A stretch of DNA of 36,856 nucleotides from a bacterium (GTDB taxonomy: Bacteria; Planctomycetota; J058; JAJDCP01), in NCBI GenBank assembly GCA_030428695.1, contig JAUIEM010000035.1, forward strand, positions 1 through 36,856. The letters are read 5' to 3'. This document shows, one piece after another, positions 17,075 to 24,570 of this stretch; the stretch's first letter is position 1, and every line of letters begins with the position of its first letter. Below the pieces are notes generated by a model. It was not told the DNA's origin. It made no database searches and was given only the letters and a program-made list of their open reading frames with translations. Made by a program: the position numbers and the translations under genes.

Positions 17075-18736
17075 CTACCCGGGCGCACCGAGGCCTGTTT
17101 GTCGCCGAACAACCGAACGATCCCGGACGCGACCGTCCGATCCCAGCGCCTCGCTCTTCGCCGGCACCCGCGCCATCGCCCGCTCGGCCATCGCGGTGAT
17201 GGTCAGGGAGGGGTTGACCCCGAGGTTGGCGCCGACCATCGAGCCGTCGACGACGTACAGGCCGTCGTAGCCGAAGACCCGGTTGTCCTTGTCGAGCACG
17301 CCCTCGCTCGCGTCGACCCCCATCGGGCAGCCGCCGAGGATGTGGGCGGTGGTCGTCGTGTCGAGCAGCACCTCGGGGCTGACCGAGGCCGGCTCGCCGC
17401 CGAGCTTCTCGGCCAGGCGCTCGGTGACCCTATGCACCTCGGGCATGTAGGTCGGCGGCTTGCTGCCGTCGCCCCAGTCGGTGCTGAGTCCCTTGACGAA
17501 GGGCCACCACCAGCGGCGCTGGAAGCGGATGCGCAGATGGTTGTCGAGGGACTGCATCGCGAGCACCCCCGCCAGCCCCCGCGCCCAGCCGAAGGGCCAG
17601 AGCAGGCGGCGCACCGCCGACCAGGGCCGGCGCAGCAGGGCGCCGAGGAAGTACAGCTGGCGGGGCAGCCGCCCGCCCCCGGTGTGCACGGTGGTCAGCA
17701 CGCTCATCGAGTCCGCGCGGTCGCCGTAGCGGAAGATCTCGACGTGCGTCCCGTCGGGGGTGTGGCCGCCGGAGCTGATCGCGATGCCGCGGCTGATGTC
17801 CCGGTCGTAGACGTTGGCGGCCTGGATCGACTCCGAGTTGGTGCGCACGTAGTGCCCGAGCCGGGGGGAGAGCTTCGGCAGCGAGCCCCGTTCCCGGCAG
17901 GCGAACAGCAGGCGCAGGGTGCCGAGCACCCCCGCCGAGAAGATCACCCGGCGGGCCCGGATGGTGCGCGGCTTGCGGAAGAACCAGGCGGTCGAGCGCT
18001 CGACCCGGATGCCGTAGCCGGCCGCGCCGTCCTTGCCGGCCAGGGGCCGCACGTCGCGCACGCGGGTCTCGGCGAGGATGCGCGCGCCGCCCTGCTCGGC
18101 GAGGTGGAGGTAGTTCTTGTCGAGGGTGTTCTTCGCCCCGACCTGGCAGCCGACCATGCAGCCCCCGCAGAAGTTGCAGCCGGTGCGCTTCGGACCGCGG
18201 CCGTCGAAGAAGGGGTCGTCGACCTCCTCGTCCGGGGTGCCGAAGAAGATGCCGACCGTGTGCTTCTTGAAGGTGTCGCCCTGGCCCATCTCCTCGAGCA
18301 CCTCGCGCAGGGCCTCGTCGGAGGGGAAGATGCGCGGCGGCTCGTTGCTGCCGAGCATGCGCCGGGCCTCGGCGTAGTGGGGCGCGAGCTCGGCCTTCCA
18401 GTCGGCGAGATGGTTCCACAGCGGGTCGCTGTAGAAGGCGTCGTCGGGCTCGAGGTGGACGTTGGCGTAGACCAGCGAGCCGCCGCCGACGCCGGCGCCG
18501 TGGAAGACGACCAGGTCCTTGAAGATCGTCATGTCGAAGATGCCGAACATCTTGAGCAGCGGCGCCCAGATGTAGCGCCGCAGGTTCCAGGTCGAGCCCG
18601 GGAGGTCCTCGCTGCGGAAGCGCCGACCCTGCTCGATCACGGCGACGCGGTAGCCCTTCTCGGTCAGGCGGTGGGCGCAGACGCTGCCGCCGAAGCCCGA
18701 GCCGATGATCGCGTAGTCGTAGTCGAAGTCTGGCAT
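17075..18736 (-). CDS. GMC oxidoreductase, cholesterol-oxidase type
   Basis: 553 residues. The N-terminus is an FAD-binding Rossmann motif, AIIGSGFGGS (Gly12, Gly14, Gly17). The loop HGAGVGGGSLVYANV follows, then a Cys cluster C187-x2-C190-x2-C193-x3-C197 (CNFCGGCMVGC) followed by GAKNTLDKNY. The C-terminal part has HILGGCPMG and DGLYVVDGSMVGANLGVNP with SLTITA. This is the GMC subgroup that includes ChoD-like cholesterol oxidases; the real substrate could be another sterol or alcohol. The last ~25 residues after AERAMARVPA are basic and not family-like, reading towards the repeat region. ATG 18736 has GGGGG 5 bases upstream; ATG 18760 is possible. Confidence 0.92.
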   Translation of the reverse strand: MPDFDYDYAIIGSGFGGSVCAHRLTEKGYRVAVIEQGRRFRSEDLPGSTWNLRRYIWAPLLKMFGIFDMTIFKDLVVFHGAGVGGGSLVYANVHLEPDDAFYSDPLWNHLADWKAELAPHYAEARRMLGSNEPPRIFPSDEALREVLEEMGQGDTFKKHTVGIFFGTPDEEVDDPFFDGRGPKRTGCNFCGGCMVGCQVGAKNTLDKNYLHLAEQGGARILAETRVRDVRPLAGKDGAAGYGIRVERSTAWFFRKPRTIRARRVIFSAGVLGTLRLLFACRERGSLPKLSPRLGHYVRTNSESIQAANVYDRDISRGIAISSGGHTPDGTHVEIFRYGDRADSMSVLTTVHTGGGRLPRQLYFLGALLRRPWSAVRRLLWPFGWARGLAGVLAMQSLDNHLRIRFQRRWWWPFVKGLSTDWGDGSKPPTYMPEVHRVTERLAEKLGGEPASVSPEVLLDTTTTAHILGGCPMGVDASEGVLDKDNRVFGYDGLYVVDGSMVGANLGVNPSLTITAMAERAMARVPAKSEALGSDGRVRDRSVVRRQTGLGAPG

Positions 18737-18773
18737 CGGAACCCCCGGCGCTGCTTCCATCTTTGTCCGACCC

Positions 18774-18781
18774 GTTATACT
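18774..18781. promoter_or_regulatory. Overlapping -10 boxes for divergent genes
   Basis: GTTATACT at 18774-18781 reads TATACT (18776-18781) towards the sigma factor gene and TATAAC (18779-18774) towards the oxidoreductase gene, each 5/6 to consensus. No convincing TTGACA-like -35 box is found on either side, so these would be activator-dependent or use another sigma factor. Confidence 0.35.
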
Positions 18782-18800
18782 CGCATCATCGGGAGGAGCC

Positions 18801-19607
18801 GTGGGATCTTTCTGGCAGACGACCTGCGACGCGCTGCAGCTCGGCGTCGAGCCCGGCTGGGAGGAGGTCTACGCCTACCGCGAGCCGCTCGCCCTGTTGA
18901 TCGCCGCTCGCTACCCGCGGGTCGCGTCGGAGGACCGGGAGGACCTGGTCGAGGAGATCCTGCTCGAGATCAAGGACCGGCTGTTCAGCCGCTACCTGCC
19001 CGAGCGCGGGCCCTTCCGCCGCTTCCTCTGCGGGGTCGCGCGGAACCGCGTGCTCGCCTGCCTGAAGCGCAGGAGGAAGCACGTGCTCGTCGAGTCCTTC
19101 GCCGACGAGGAGGTGCCCGCCCCGAGCCCGGAGGACGGGGAGTGCATCGACCTCGCCGCCGAGCTGCTCGGCGCTGCCCGCCGCTGGAGCGAGCGCCAGC
19201 GCGCCCTCGAGCCGCTCGAGGCCAAGGTGCTCGCCGCCCACCTGTTCGAGGACCACAGCCAGGCGGCCGTCGCCGACCGCGAGGGCCTGCCCCTGATCAA
19301 GGTCAAGCGGCTGCTCGCCTCGGCCCGCCTCGGCGTGCTCGCCGAGCTGCTCGAGCGCACCCTGCGGCGGCCCTCGAAGGCGACGGCGGGGCTGGCCTGG
19401 AGGCGCCTCGCCCGCACGGCGCTCGACGTCTTCGCCCGGCCCCGGGACCAGCACCGCATCCTGCGGGACGTGGCCGATCCCGAGCTGCGCGAGGCGATGG
19501 AGGTGTGGTTGGACGAGTACCGGCGCGCGCTCCGGGCGATGCCGGGGGCCGAGCTGCCCGAGGGGGGCGATCTGGTGCGGGGCATGCGCGGGATCTTCGG
19601 GGTGTGA
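18801..19607 (+). CDS. ECF-like RNA polymerase sigma factor with C-terminal extension
   Basis: 268 residues, longer than the usual ~180-200 of ECF factors. Region 2-like helices (YREPLALLIAARYP, EDLVEEILLEIKDRL, FRRFLCGVARNRVLACLKR) are followed by region 4-like LEPLEAKVLAAHLFEDHSQ, AAVADREGLPLIKVKRLL. About 85 C-terminal residues extend past region 4 and could act as a built-in regulator. No anti-sigma gene is adjacent. It starts with GTG 18801, behind GGGAGGAG at 18791-18798. It is divergent from the GMC oxidoreductase and convergent with a small membrane protein. Confidence 0.8.
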   Translation: MGSFWQTTCDALQLGVEPGWEEVYAYREPLALLIAARYPRVASEDREDLVEEILLEIKDRLFSRYLPERGPFRRFLCGVARNRVLACLKRRRKHVLVESFADEEVPAPSPEDGECIDLAAELLGAARRWSERQRALEPLEAKVLAAHLFEDHSQAAVADREGLPLIKVKRLLASARLGVLAELLERTLRRPSKATAGLAWRRLARTALDVFARPRDQHRILRDVADPELREAMEVWLDEYRRALRAMPGAELPEGGDLVRGMRGIFGV

Positions 19608-19635
19608 GCCGGGGACTCGACGGACGGAGCTCGAG

Positions 19636-20034
19636 CTATGTCGCCAGCAGGAGCGCGACGATCGGGCCGACCAACGCGGCGAGCAGCCCGATGACCAGCG
19701 CGACCGCCAGTCCGCCGCCCCCTCCGCGGTACAGCGTGCGGTAGACCGGGATGCCGGTGTGGCGCCGGCCGTCGAGGCTGCGCTCCTCGACGCGGCGGCG
19801 GAAGCGCAGCCGGCCACGATCGAAGACCTCGAGCAGCTCCCAGCCGTTGGCGGACTCCTGTGCGCAGGCCTGCAGGACCGCGTCGTCGGTCTTGAACGCC
19901 CCGAAGTGCGAGCGCAGGATCTTGTACTCCCAGCCTTCGTCATCGTGTCCGTAACCGGTCATCAGCTCTTCCTCTTCCAGGCGCAGATGGTTGTGGTGGG
20001 CGGCAGCGCCCGCGGCGGCGTTGTTGGCGCTCAT
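19636..20034 (-). CDS. Small DUF4177-like protein with C-terminal membrane helix
   Basis: 132 residues. The middle (EGWEYKILRSHFGAFK, then ANGWELLEVFDRGRLRFRRR) follows the DUF4177-like pattern of a short beta-alpha-beta unit around a GWEL motif. A Gly-rich stretch leads into one hydrophobic helix (~108-131, LAVALVIGLLAALVGPIVALLL), which would anchor it with its N-terminus in the cytoplasm. The His/Asn-rich start (AAAHHNHLR) is low-complexity. GGAGG lies 7 bases before ATG 20034. It follows the TPR gene by 128 bases on the same strand. Its function is unknown. Confidence 0.75.
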   Translation of the reverse strand: MSANNAAAGAAAHHNHLRLEEEELMTGYGHDDEGWEYKILRSHFGAFKTDDAVLQACAQESANGWELLEVFDRGRLRFRRRVEERSLDGRRHTGIPVYRTLYRGGGGGLAVALVIGLLAALVGPIVALLLAT

Positions 20035-20162
20035 CCGTGGCCTCCGTGGCGGTTCACCTCCGTATTTACGCAAGTGCTGTGCCGGGCCGCGGATGGCGGT
20101 CGGACGCCGCGCCTGCGGTCGGGGGCTGGTCGCTGACACCACGGGGATCGCAGCGCGCGCCA

Positions 20163-21461
20163 TCAGCCCTCGATCTCGGCGATCTTCGGCGGCCACTCGC
20201 GGTCGTTCTCGTCGAGCTCGTGGGCCTTCTGGTAGTGGCGCAGGGCCTCGGCGTCGTTGCCCATCGCGCGGTGCACATCGCCGAGGTCGCCCCACACCTC
20301 GTCGTCGGTCGGGCGCTCCGACAGGCGCTCGTGCAGGTGGGTCAACGCGCGGTCGGGAGCGACGCCGATCAGGCGCTCGAGGTACTCGGCCTCGCGGGGC
20401 GAGCGGCGCAGGGCCTCGATGAAGGCGTCCGCGGCCGCGTCGGTGTCCCCGAGGCGCTGGAAGCCGTCGCCGAGGATCGCCCAGTACTCCCGCTCGTCGG
20501 GCCGCTCCTCGAGCTGCGCGGAGACGAGCGCGACGCCCTGGTCGGGGGCGAGCTCGGTGACCCGGCGCAGCCACTCGCGGTCCCACGGGTCCAGCGCATG
20601 GGCGCGCAGGTAGGTCGCGAGGGCGTCGCCGCCGCGCTCGCTGGTGCGGTACGCATCGGCGAGGTTGCCGAGCAGCTCGTCGTCCCTGTCGTGCAGCTGG
20701 ACGCTGCGCTCGAGCAGCGGCACCGCGCGGAGCGGGTCGAGCTCGGCGAGCTTGCCGGTCCACTCGGCGTCGGTCGGATCCTGCTCGACGGCCCGCACGT
20801 AGGCGGCGACAGCGAGGTCGTGGCTGTCGAGCGCGCGGTGGCTGTCGCCGAGGTGCCCCCACAGCTCCTCGTCCTCGGGGAAACGCTCGGTGAGCTGCTG
20901 CAGGCCCGCGAGGCGCAGCTCCGGAGGGATCTCCTCGAGCACGTCGGCGAAGAAGTCGCTGCCCGGCGCGAGGGGATACATCGCGACCAGGCTGCGCATC
21001 GCCCCGTCGTGGTCGCCGACCAGGAGGTAGAGCTGGGTCAGCCGCCGCCAGAAGCTCGCCTCCTCGAGCACGCTGTCGTCGAGCCGCGCCAGCAGCCGCT
21101 GCAGCTCGCCCCGCACCCCGTCGCTGCCCGCCCCAGCGCGCAGCTCCGCCGGCTCCGCTGCGGCCGCGAGCGGGGGCGACGCGCTCGCTGCGACGCCGCT
21201 CGACTCCGGCGCCGGGGGGAGCGTGGGGGGAGGCCGCTCCGGCGCGGCCTGCGGGCGCGCGGCGAGCAAACCCTCGAGCTCGTGGAGCCGCGCGCGCAGC
21301 CGCGCGAGCTCGGCATCATCCGGGGCGGCGGCAGGCGGCGCGGCGGGCGGGGGCGCCGGCGGCGGCGCGTCCTGCCCGGGCTCGAGGGCGGCGAAGCCGA
21401 GGACGCCGGCGATCGCGAGGCCGGCGAGCAGGACGCCGGCGGTGGTCGGGGTGAAGCGCAT
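20163..21461 (-). CDS. Membrane-anchored TPR protein with exact 63-residue repeats
   Basis: 432 residues. An N-terminal membrane helix (~7-27) is followed by a Pro/Ala-rich stretch and a short coiled coil (~45-65), then another low-complexity linker. Residues ~170-421 are built from four units of 63 residues, each one TPR (W/L-xx-LGD-xxR, A-xx-Y/F-xxA-xx-xP) plus a 29-residue helical linker beginning EW or EY. Such proteins act as protein-binding scaffolds on the periplasmic side or membrane surface. GAGG lies 6 bases before ATG 21461. No enzyme domain is present and the partner is unknown. Confidence 0.85.
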   Translation of the reverse strand: MRFTPTTAGVLLAGLAIAGVLGFAALEPGQDAPPPAPPPAAPPAAAPDDAELARLRARLHELEGLLAARPQAAPERPPPTLPPAPESSGVAASASPPLAAAAEPAELRAGAGSDGVRGELQRLLARLDDSVLEEASFWRRLTQLYLLVGDHDGAMRSLVAMYPLAPGSDFFADVLEEIPPELRLAGLQQLTERFPEDEELWGHLGDSHRALDSHDLAVAAYVRAVEQDPTDAEWTGKLAELDPLRAVPLLERSVQLHDRDDELLGNLADAYRTSERGGDALATYLRAHALDPWDREWLRRVTELAPDQGVALVSAQLEERPDEREYWAILGDGFQRLGDTDAAADAFIEALRRSPREAEYLERLIGVAPDRALTHLHERLSERPTDDEVWGDLGDVHRAMGNDAEALRHYQKAHELDENDREWPPKIAEIEG

Positions 21462-21544
21462 CGCGGACCTCGGGACGCAGGGAGGCTACATTGCGTTGTA
21501 CCGCACCGGGCCGCTCTGTGCCATCGCGGCGGGACGGGCTCTCG

Positions 21545-21560
21545 ACGCAGAGACGCAGAG
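21545..21560 (+). repeat. Two tandem ACGCAGAG units
   Basis: ACGCAGAG is repeated twice, 45 bases ahead of the hydrolase start. The same octamer is iterated four times at 30454-30485. Confidence 0.5.
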
Positions 21561-21604
21561 GGACGGGCTTTCTGTTACGCTCGGGCGGTCAGGAGGAGGA
21601 GCAG

Positions 21605-22516
21605 ATGCAGCCCAACGCGAGCGGAACCGCCCATCAAGGCGACGTCGACATCCACTGGGAGAGCCTGGGCGACCCGTCCGGGCCGCCGGTGGTCCTGATC
21701 ATGGGCCTGACCGGGCAGATGATCTGGTGGCCCGAGGGCTTCCTGCACGGGCTGCTCGCCGAGGGCTTCCACGTGATCCGCTTCGACAACCGCGACACCG
21801 GGCTGTCGACCAAGCTGCACGGGGCCGGCGTCCCCGACACGCGGCGGGCGCTCCTGCGGCGCCTGCTCGGCCTGCCCGTCGAGGCGCCCTACACGTTGTC
21901 GGACATGGCCCGCGACACGGTCGCCGTGCTCGACGCGCTCGCCGTACCGGCGGCGCATCTGGTCGGCATCTCCCTCGGCGGGATGATCGCCCAGACCGTC
22001 GCCATCGAGTTTCCCGAGCGGGTGTGCAGCCTGACCTCGCTGATGTCGACGACCGGCGACCGGCGCTTCATGCTCGGCAAGCCGCGGGCGGTGAAGAACC
22101 TGTTCCGCAGCCCCGGCCGCACCCGCGCCCAGGCCGTCGCCTCGGGGTTGGCGGCGCACCGGGTGCTGTGCGGCCACGGCTTCCCCTTCGAGGAGCGGCG
22201 TCTGCGCGGCGTGCTCGAGCGCAGCTACGACCGCTGCTACTACCCGCGCGGCGGCGCCCGGCAGCTGACGGCGGTGCTCGCCTCGGGCAGCCGCACGCGC
22301 GCCCTGCGCAGGCTGCGCGTGCCGAGCCTGGTGATCCACGGGGACGACGACCCGCTGATCCCCTGCGCCGCCGGCCGCGCCACCGCCCGGGCGCTGCGCG
22401 GCTCGCGGCTGCGGGTCTTCGACGGCCTCGGCCATCACCTCGCGCGCCGGCTGTGGCCGGCCTTCGTCGCGGAGATCGCGCGGCTGGTGCGGATGGCGCC
22501 CGTCGGCGTCGCCTGA
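21605..22516 (+). CDS. Alpha/beta hydrolase
   Basis: 303 residues with the canonical alpha/beta hydrolase order: oxyanion region VVLIMGLTGQ, FDNRDTGLS, nucleophile elbow GISLGG with Ser123, acid in IHGDDDP (Asp247-249) and His277 in GLGHH. It probably acts on an ester or related bond; the substrate cannot be told. GGAGGAG lies just upstream of ATG 21605, whereas an upstream in-frame extension to 21491 runs through the intergenic ACGCAGAG repeat and is not credible. It stands alone on its strand, between two minus-strand genes. Confidence 0.92.
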   Translation: MQPNASGTAHQGDVDIHWESLGDPSGPPVVLIMGLTGQMIWWPEGFLHGLLAEGFHVIRFDNRDTGLSTKLHGAGVPDTRRALLRRLLGLPVEAPYTLSDMARDTVAVLDALAVPAAHLVGISLGGMIAQTVAIEFPERVCSLTSLMSTTGDRRFMLGKPRAVKNLFRSPGRTRAQAVASGLAAHRVLCGHGFPFEERRLRGVLERSYDRCYYPRGGARQLTAVLASGSRTRALRRLRVPSLVIHGDDDPLIPCAAGRATARALRGSRLRVFDGLGHHLARRLWPAFVAEIARLVRMAPVGVA

Positions 22517-22545
22517 CAGCGCAGAAGGGACTGTCAGACAGATGC

Positions 22546-23730
22546 CTACTCGCGGACGAGGAAGACGTCGGCCCAGTCGACCCGGCCGAGCATGTCGTAG
22601 GTCTTGTTGAAGTCGGCCTCGAGCTCGAGCTGGCTCGCGCCCGTCAGCGGCACGTCGAAGGCGACCACCCGCTCGTCGAGGGTCAGCGCGACCGGCTCGT
22701 CGAAGTGCGGCTTGCCGTCGACGTAGATCTGGATCTTGGCGGGGGAGGGGAAGTCGGGGTGGCTGAGGGCTGCGTCGCGGGCGCGGTCGTTCAGCCCGAC
22801 CAGGCCGCGCAGCGAGACCGCGCCGAGCTCGGAGATGTCGAACGCCATCTTCGTGTAGGTGTGCATCCCGATGCCGTTGTCGTAGGTCTCATCGCCGAGC
22901 TGCAGCGGCCCCGGAGGGTTCATGCAGTTCAGGTTGTAGCGCGGCGGGAAGTCGAGCGCGATCAGCGACTGCCGGTGCTCGACGTCGGTCGCCCGCAGCT
23001 CGGAGAGATAGCGCACCTTGTCGTTGCGGAACTCGATCTGGCGCAGCACGTCGCTCTTCAGGACGACCCGCTCGCCGTACACGTCGACCAGCGTCAGGGT
23101 GCCGCCGGCGTAGGACTCGAGCGCCCCGCTGACGCGCGTGCCGTCGAGCAGGGTGACCCGCACGCGGTTCGCGCCTTCCTTGGCTTCGTGGGGCTGCAGC
23201 TCGGCGATCTGGATCGACTGGATCTGGGTCAGGCTGATCGACTCCGACTCCTCGTCGAGCTCGAAGTCGACCCGGGTCTTGCTGATCGTGTCGACGTAGA
23301 CCTCGTCGTAGGCGGTCTTGCTGCGCAGGACGATCTGGTCCATCGTGCGCTTCTCGGCGCCTTCGAGCTGCGCGAGGTGGATCAGGGGATCCTCGGTCAT
23401 CGCCTCGATGACGATCAGCGCGCGGAGGTCGAAGAAGGACACGGTGACCAGCCCGACGCTCTCGACGATGCTCCCCGCCAGGCGGTCGCCGTTGGCCATC
23501 CCGAACAGGAAGGGCCCGTTCAGCGGCAGCTGGAACTTCGAGTGGAAGACGACCCGTCGCAGGTCGGCGCTCTCGTGGATCTCGCCGCTGACGGTGGTGA
23601 CGACCAGCCCATCGGTGCCGCCGATGATGGTCGCGATGTCGTCGAAGACCGTCGACTGCAGGGTGACGATCTGGTCGGCACTCAGCGCGCCGCAGAGCAA
23701 CGCGGACAGGAACAGGGAGGATAGGCGCAT
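22546..23730 (-). CDS. Secreted NPCBM-domain protein
   Basis: 394 residues with a cleavable signal peptide (MRLSSLFLSALLCGALSA). Two beta-rich units built on GD-x-L-x-G patterns (~60-110 and ~175-225) precede a C-terminal NPCBM/NEW2-type carbohydrate-binding domain (~240-394): VRYLSELRATDVEH, YDNGIGMHTYTKMAFDI, then KIQIYVDGKPHFDEPV. Proteins of this type are frequent in Planctomycetota. It would bind glycans outside the cytoplasm; no catalytic domain is present. GGAGA lies about 7 bases before ATG 23730, and a promoter candidate lies at 23773-23801. Confidence 0.87.
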   Translation of the reverse strand: MRLSSLFLSALLCGALSADQIVTLQSTVFDDIATIIGGTDGLVVTTVSGEIHESADLRRVVFHSKFQLPLNGPFLFGMANGDRLAGSIVESVGLVTVSFFDLRALIVIEAMTEDPLIHLAQLEGAEKRTMDQIVLRSKTAYDEVYVDTISKTRVDFELDEESESISLTQIQSIQIAELQPHEAKEGANRVRVTLLDGTRVSGALESYAGGTLTLVDVYGERVVLKSDVLRQIEFRNDKVRYLSELRATDVEHRQSLIALDFPPRYNLNCMNPPGPLQLGDETYDNGIGMHTYTKMAFDISELGAVSLRGLVGLNDRARDAALSHPDFPSPAKIQIYVDGKPHFDEPVALTLDERVVAFDVPLTGASQLELEADFNKTYDMLGRVDWADVFLVRE

Positions 23731-23772
23731 GGGGGGTCTCCGTAGAGGCAGGACCGGCTCTCCGGCCGCTGG

Positions 23773-23801
23773 TTTGTACCATCTCTACCCGCCGCAGGCA
23801 A
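23773..23801 (-). promoter_or_regulatory. Sigma70-like promoter of the NPCBM gene
   Basis: On the minus strand TTGCCT (23801-23796) and TACAAA (23778-23773) are 17 bases apart, each 4/6 to consensus. This gives a leader of about 36 bases to ATG 23730. Confidence 0.5.
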
Positions 23802-23862
23802 GCGGCGTGGGGCCGGGGACGCGCGAAGGGGGCGAGCGGTTGGCTCGCCACGGGAGCGACTT

Positions 23863-23891
23863 TTGCGTTGGGTCGGCGCAGGCCTTATCAT
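23863..23891 (+). promoter_or_regulatory. Sigma70-like promoter of the cvpA-like operon
   Basis: TTGCGT (23863-23868) and TATCAT (23886-23891) are separated by 17 bases; the -10 box matches 5/6. It lies just upstream of ATG 23920. Confidence 0.5.
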
Positions 23892-23919
23892 CAGGAGGAG
23901 GACAGCGCTGGAGTCGCGC

Positions 23920-24570
23920 ATGAAGTTCGTCGATCTCAACGGCATCGATCTGATCCTGGTCGTGCTGATCAGCTTCTTCTTCATCCGGGGCCTGCTCAAG
24001 GGCTTCGTGTATCAAGCCGCGCGCATCGTCGCGATCATCGTCGGCTTCATCCTCGCGCGGATGTTCTGCGCCGAGGTCGCCGCCTTCCTGTCGGCGACCT
24101 TCACCAGCGTGAGCAAGCCCTGGGATCTGTACCTCGCCTACATCCTGATCCTCGGTGCGAGCTGGGGCGCCCTGACCTACCTCGCGCACCTGCTCAAGAA
24201 GCGTCTGGAGAAGGAAAATCTCGCCTTCCTGGACCGGCTCTGGGGAGGGGTACTCGGGGCGCTCAAGGCCTGCCTGATGATCGTCGTCGCGGTGTTCGCC
24301 TTGACAGCGTTGCCCGGTGGCGGAACACTGGCGGCACCGCTGCGGGAGTCGAAGGTCGTGCCGGGGGTGTACGGCCTGATGCGCAACCTCGCGTTCGCGT
24401 TTCCCGAGGAGGTGCTCGAGAAGGGACAGGGGCTCTTCGAGATGCCGGAGGAGATCCGCCCCGAGGGCGGCCCGCCCCCGGAAGATCCCGCCGCCGATTC
24501 CCTGTCCACCGCCGGGCCCGACAGCGCGGCTGTCGAGACTCCGGATGATGACGAGGGGAGCAGTCCTTGA
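23920..24570 (+). CDS. CvpA family membrane protein
   Basis: 216 residues. Four hydrophobic segments (~9-27, ~33-51, ~68-90, ~108-128) with the conserved opening NGIDLILVVLISFFFIRGLL and K-G-F correspond to the CvpA (colicin V production) family, whose members are inner-membrane proteins. LDRLWGGVLGALKA is the typical second-half motif. The C-terminal ~60 residues are acidic, Pro-rich and probably disordered. ATG 23920 is preceded by GGAG with suitable spacing; an upstream extension runs into the promoter. The next gene overlaps by 4 bases (TTGA). Confidence 0.88.
   Translation: MKFVDLNGIDLILVVLISFFFIRGLLKGFVYQAARIVAIIVGFILARMFCAEVAAFLSATFTSVSKPWDLYLAYILILGASWGALTYLAHLLKKRLEKENLAFLDRLWGGVLGALKACLMIVVAVFALTALPGGGTLAAPLRESKVVPGVYGLMRNLAFAFPEEVLEKGQGLFEMPEEIRPEGGPPPEDPAADSLSTAGPDSAAVETPDDDEGSSP

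Noticed and set aside
20035..20100. An eight-codon leader ORF before the DUF4177-like gene
   Set aside because: A GTG with a nearby GGAGG exists and its stop overlaps the gene ATG, but the spacing is too short and nothing else supports it.
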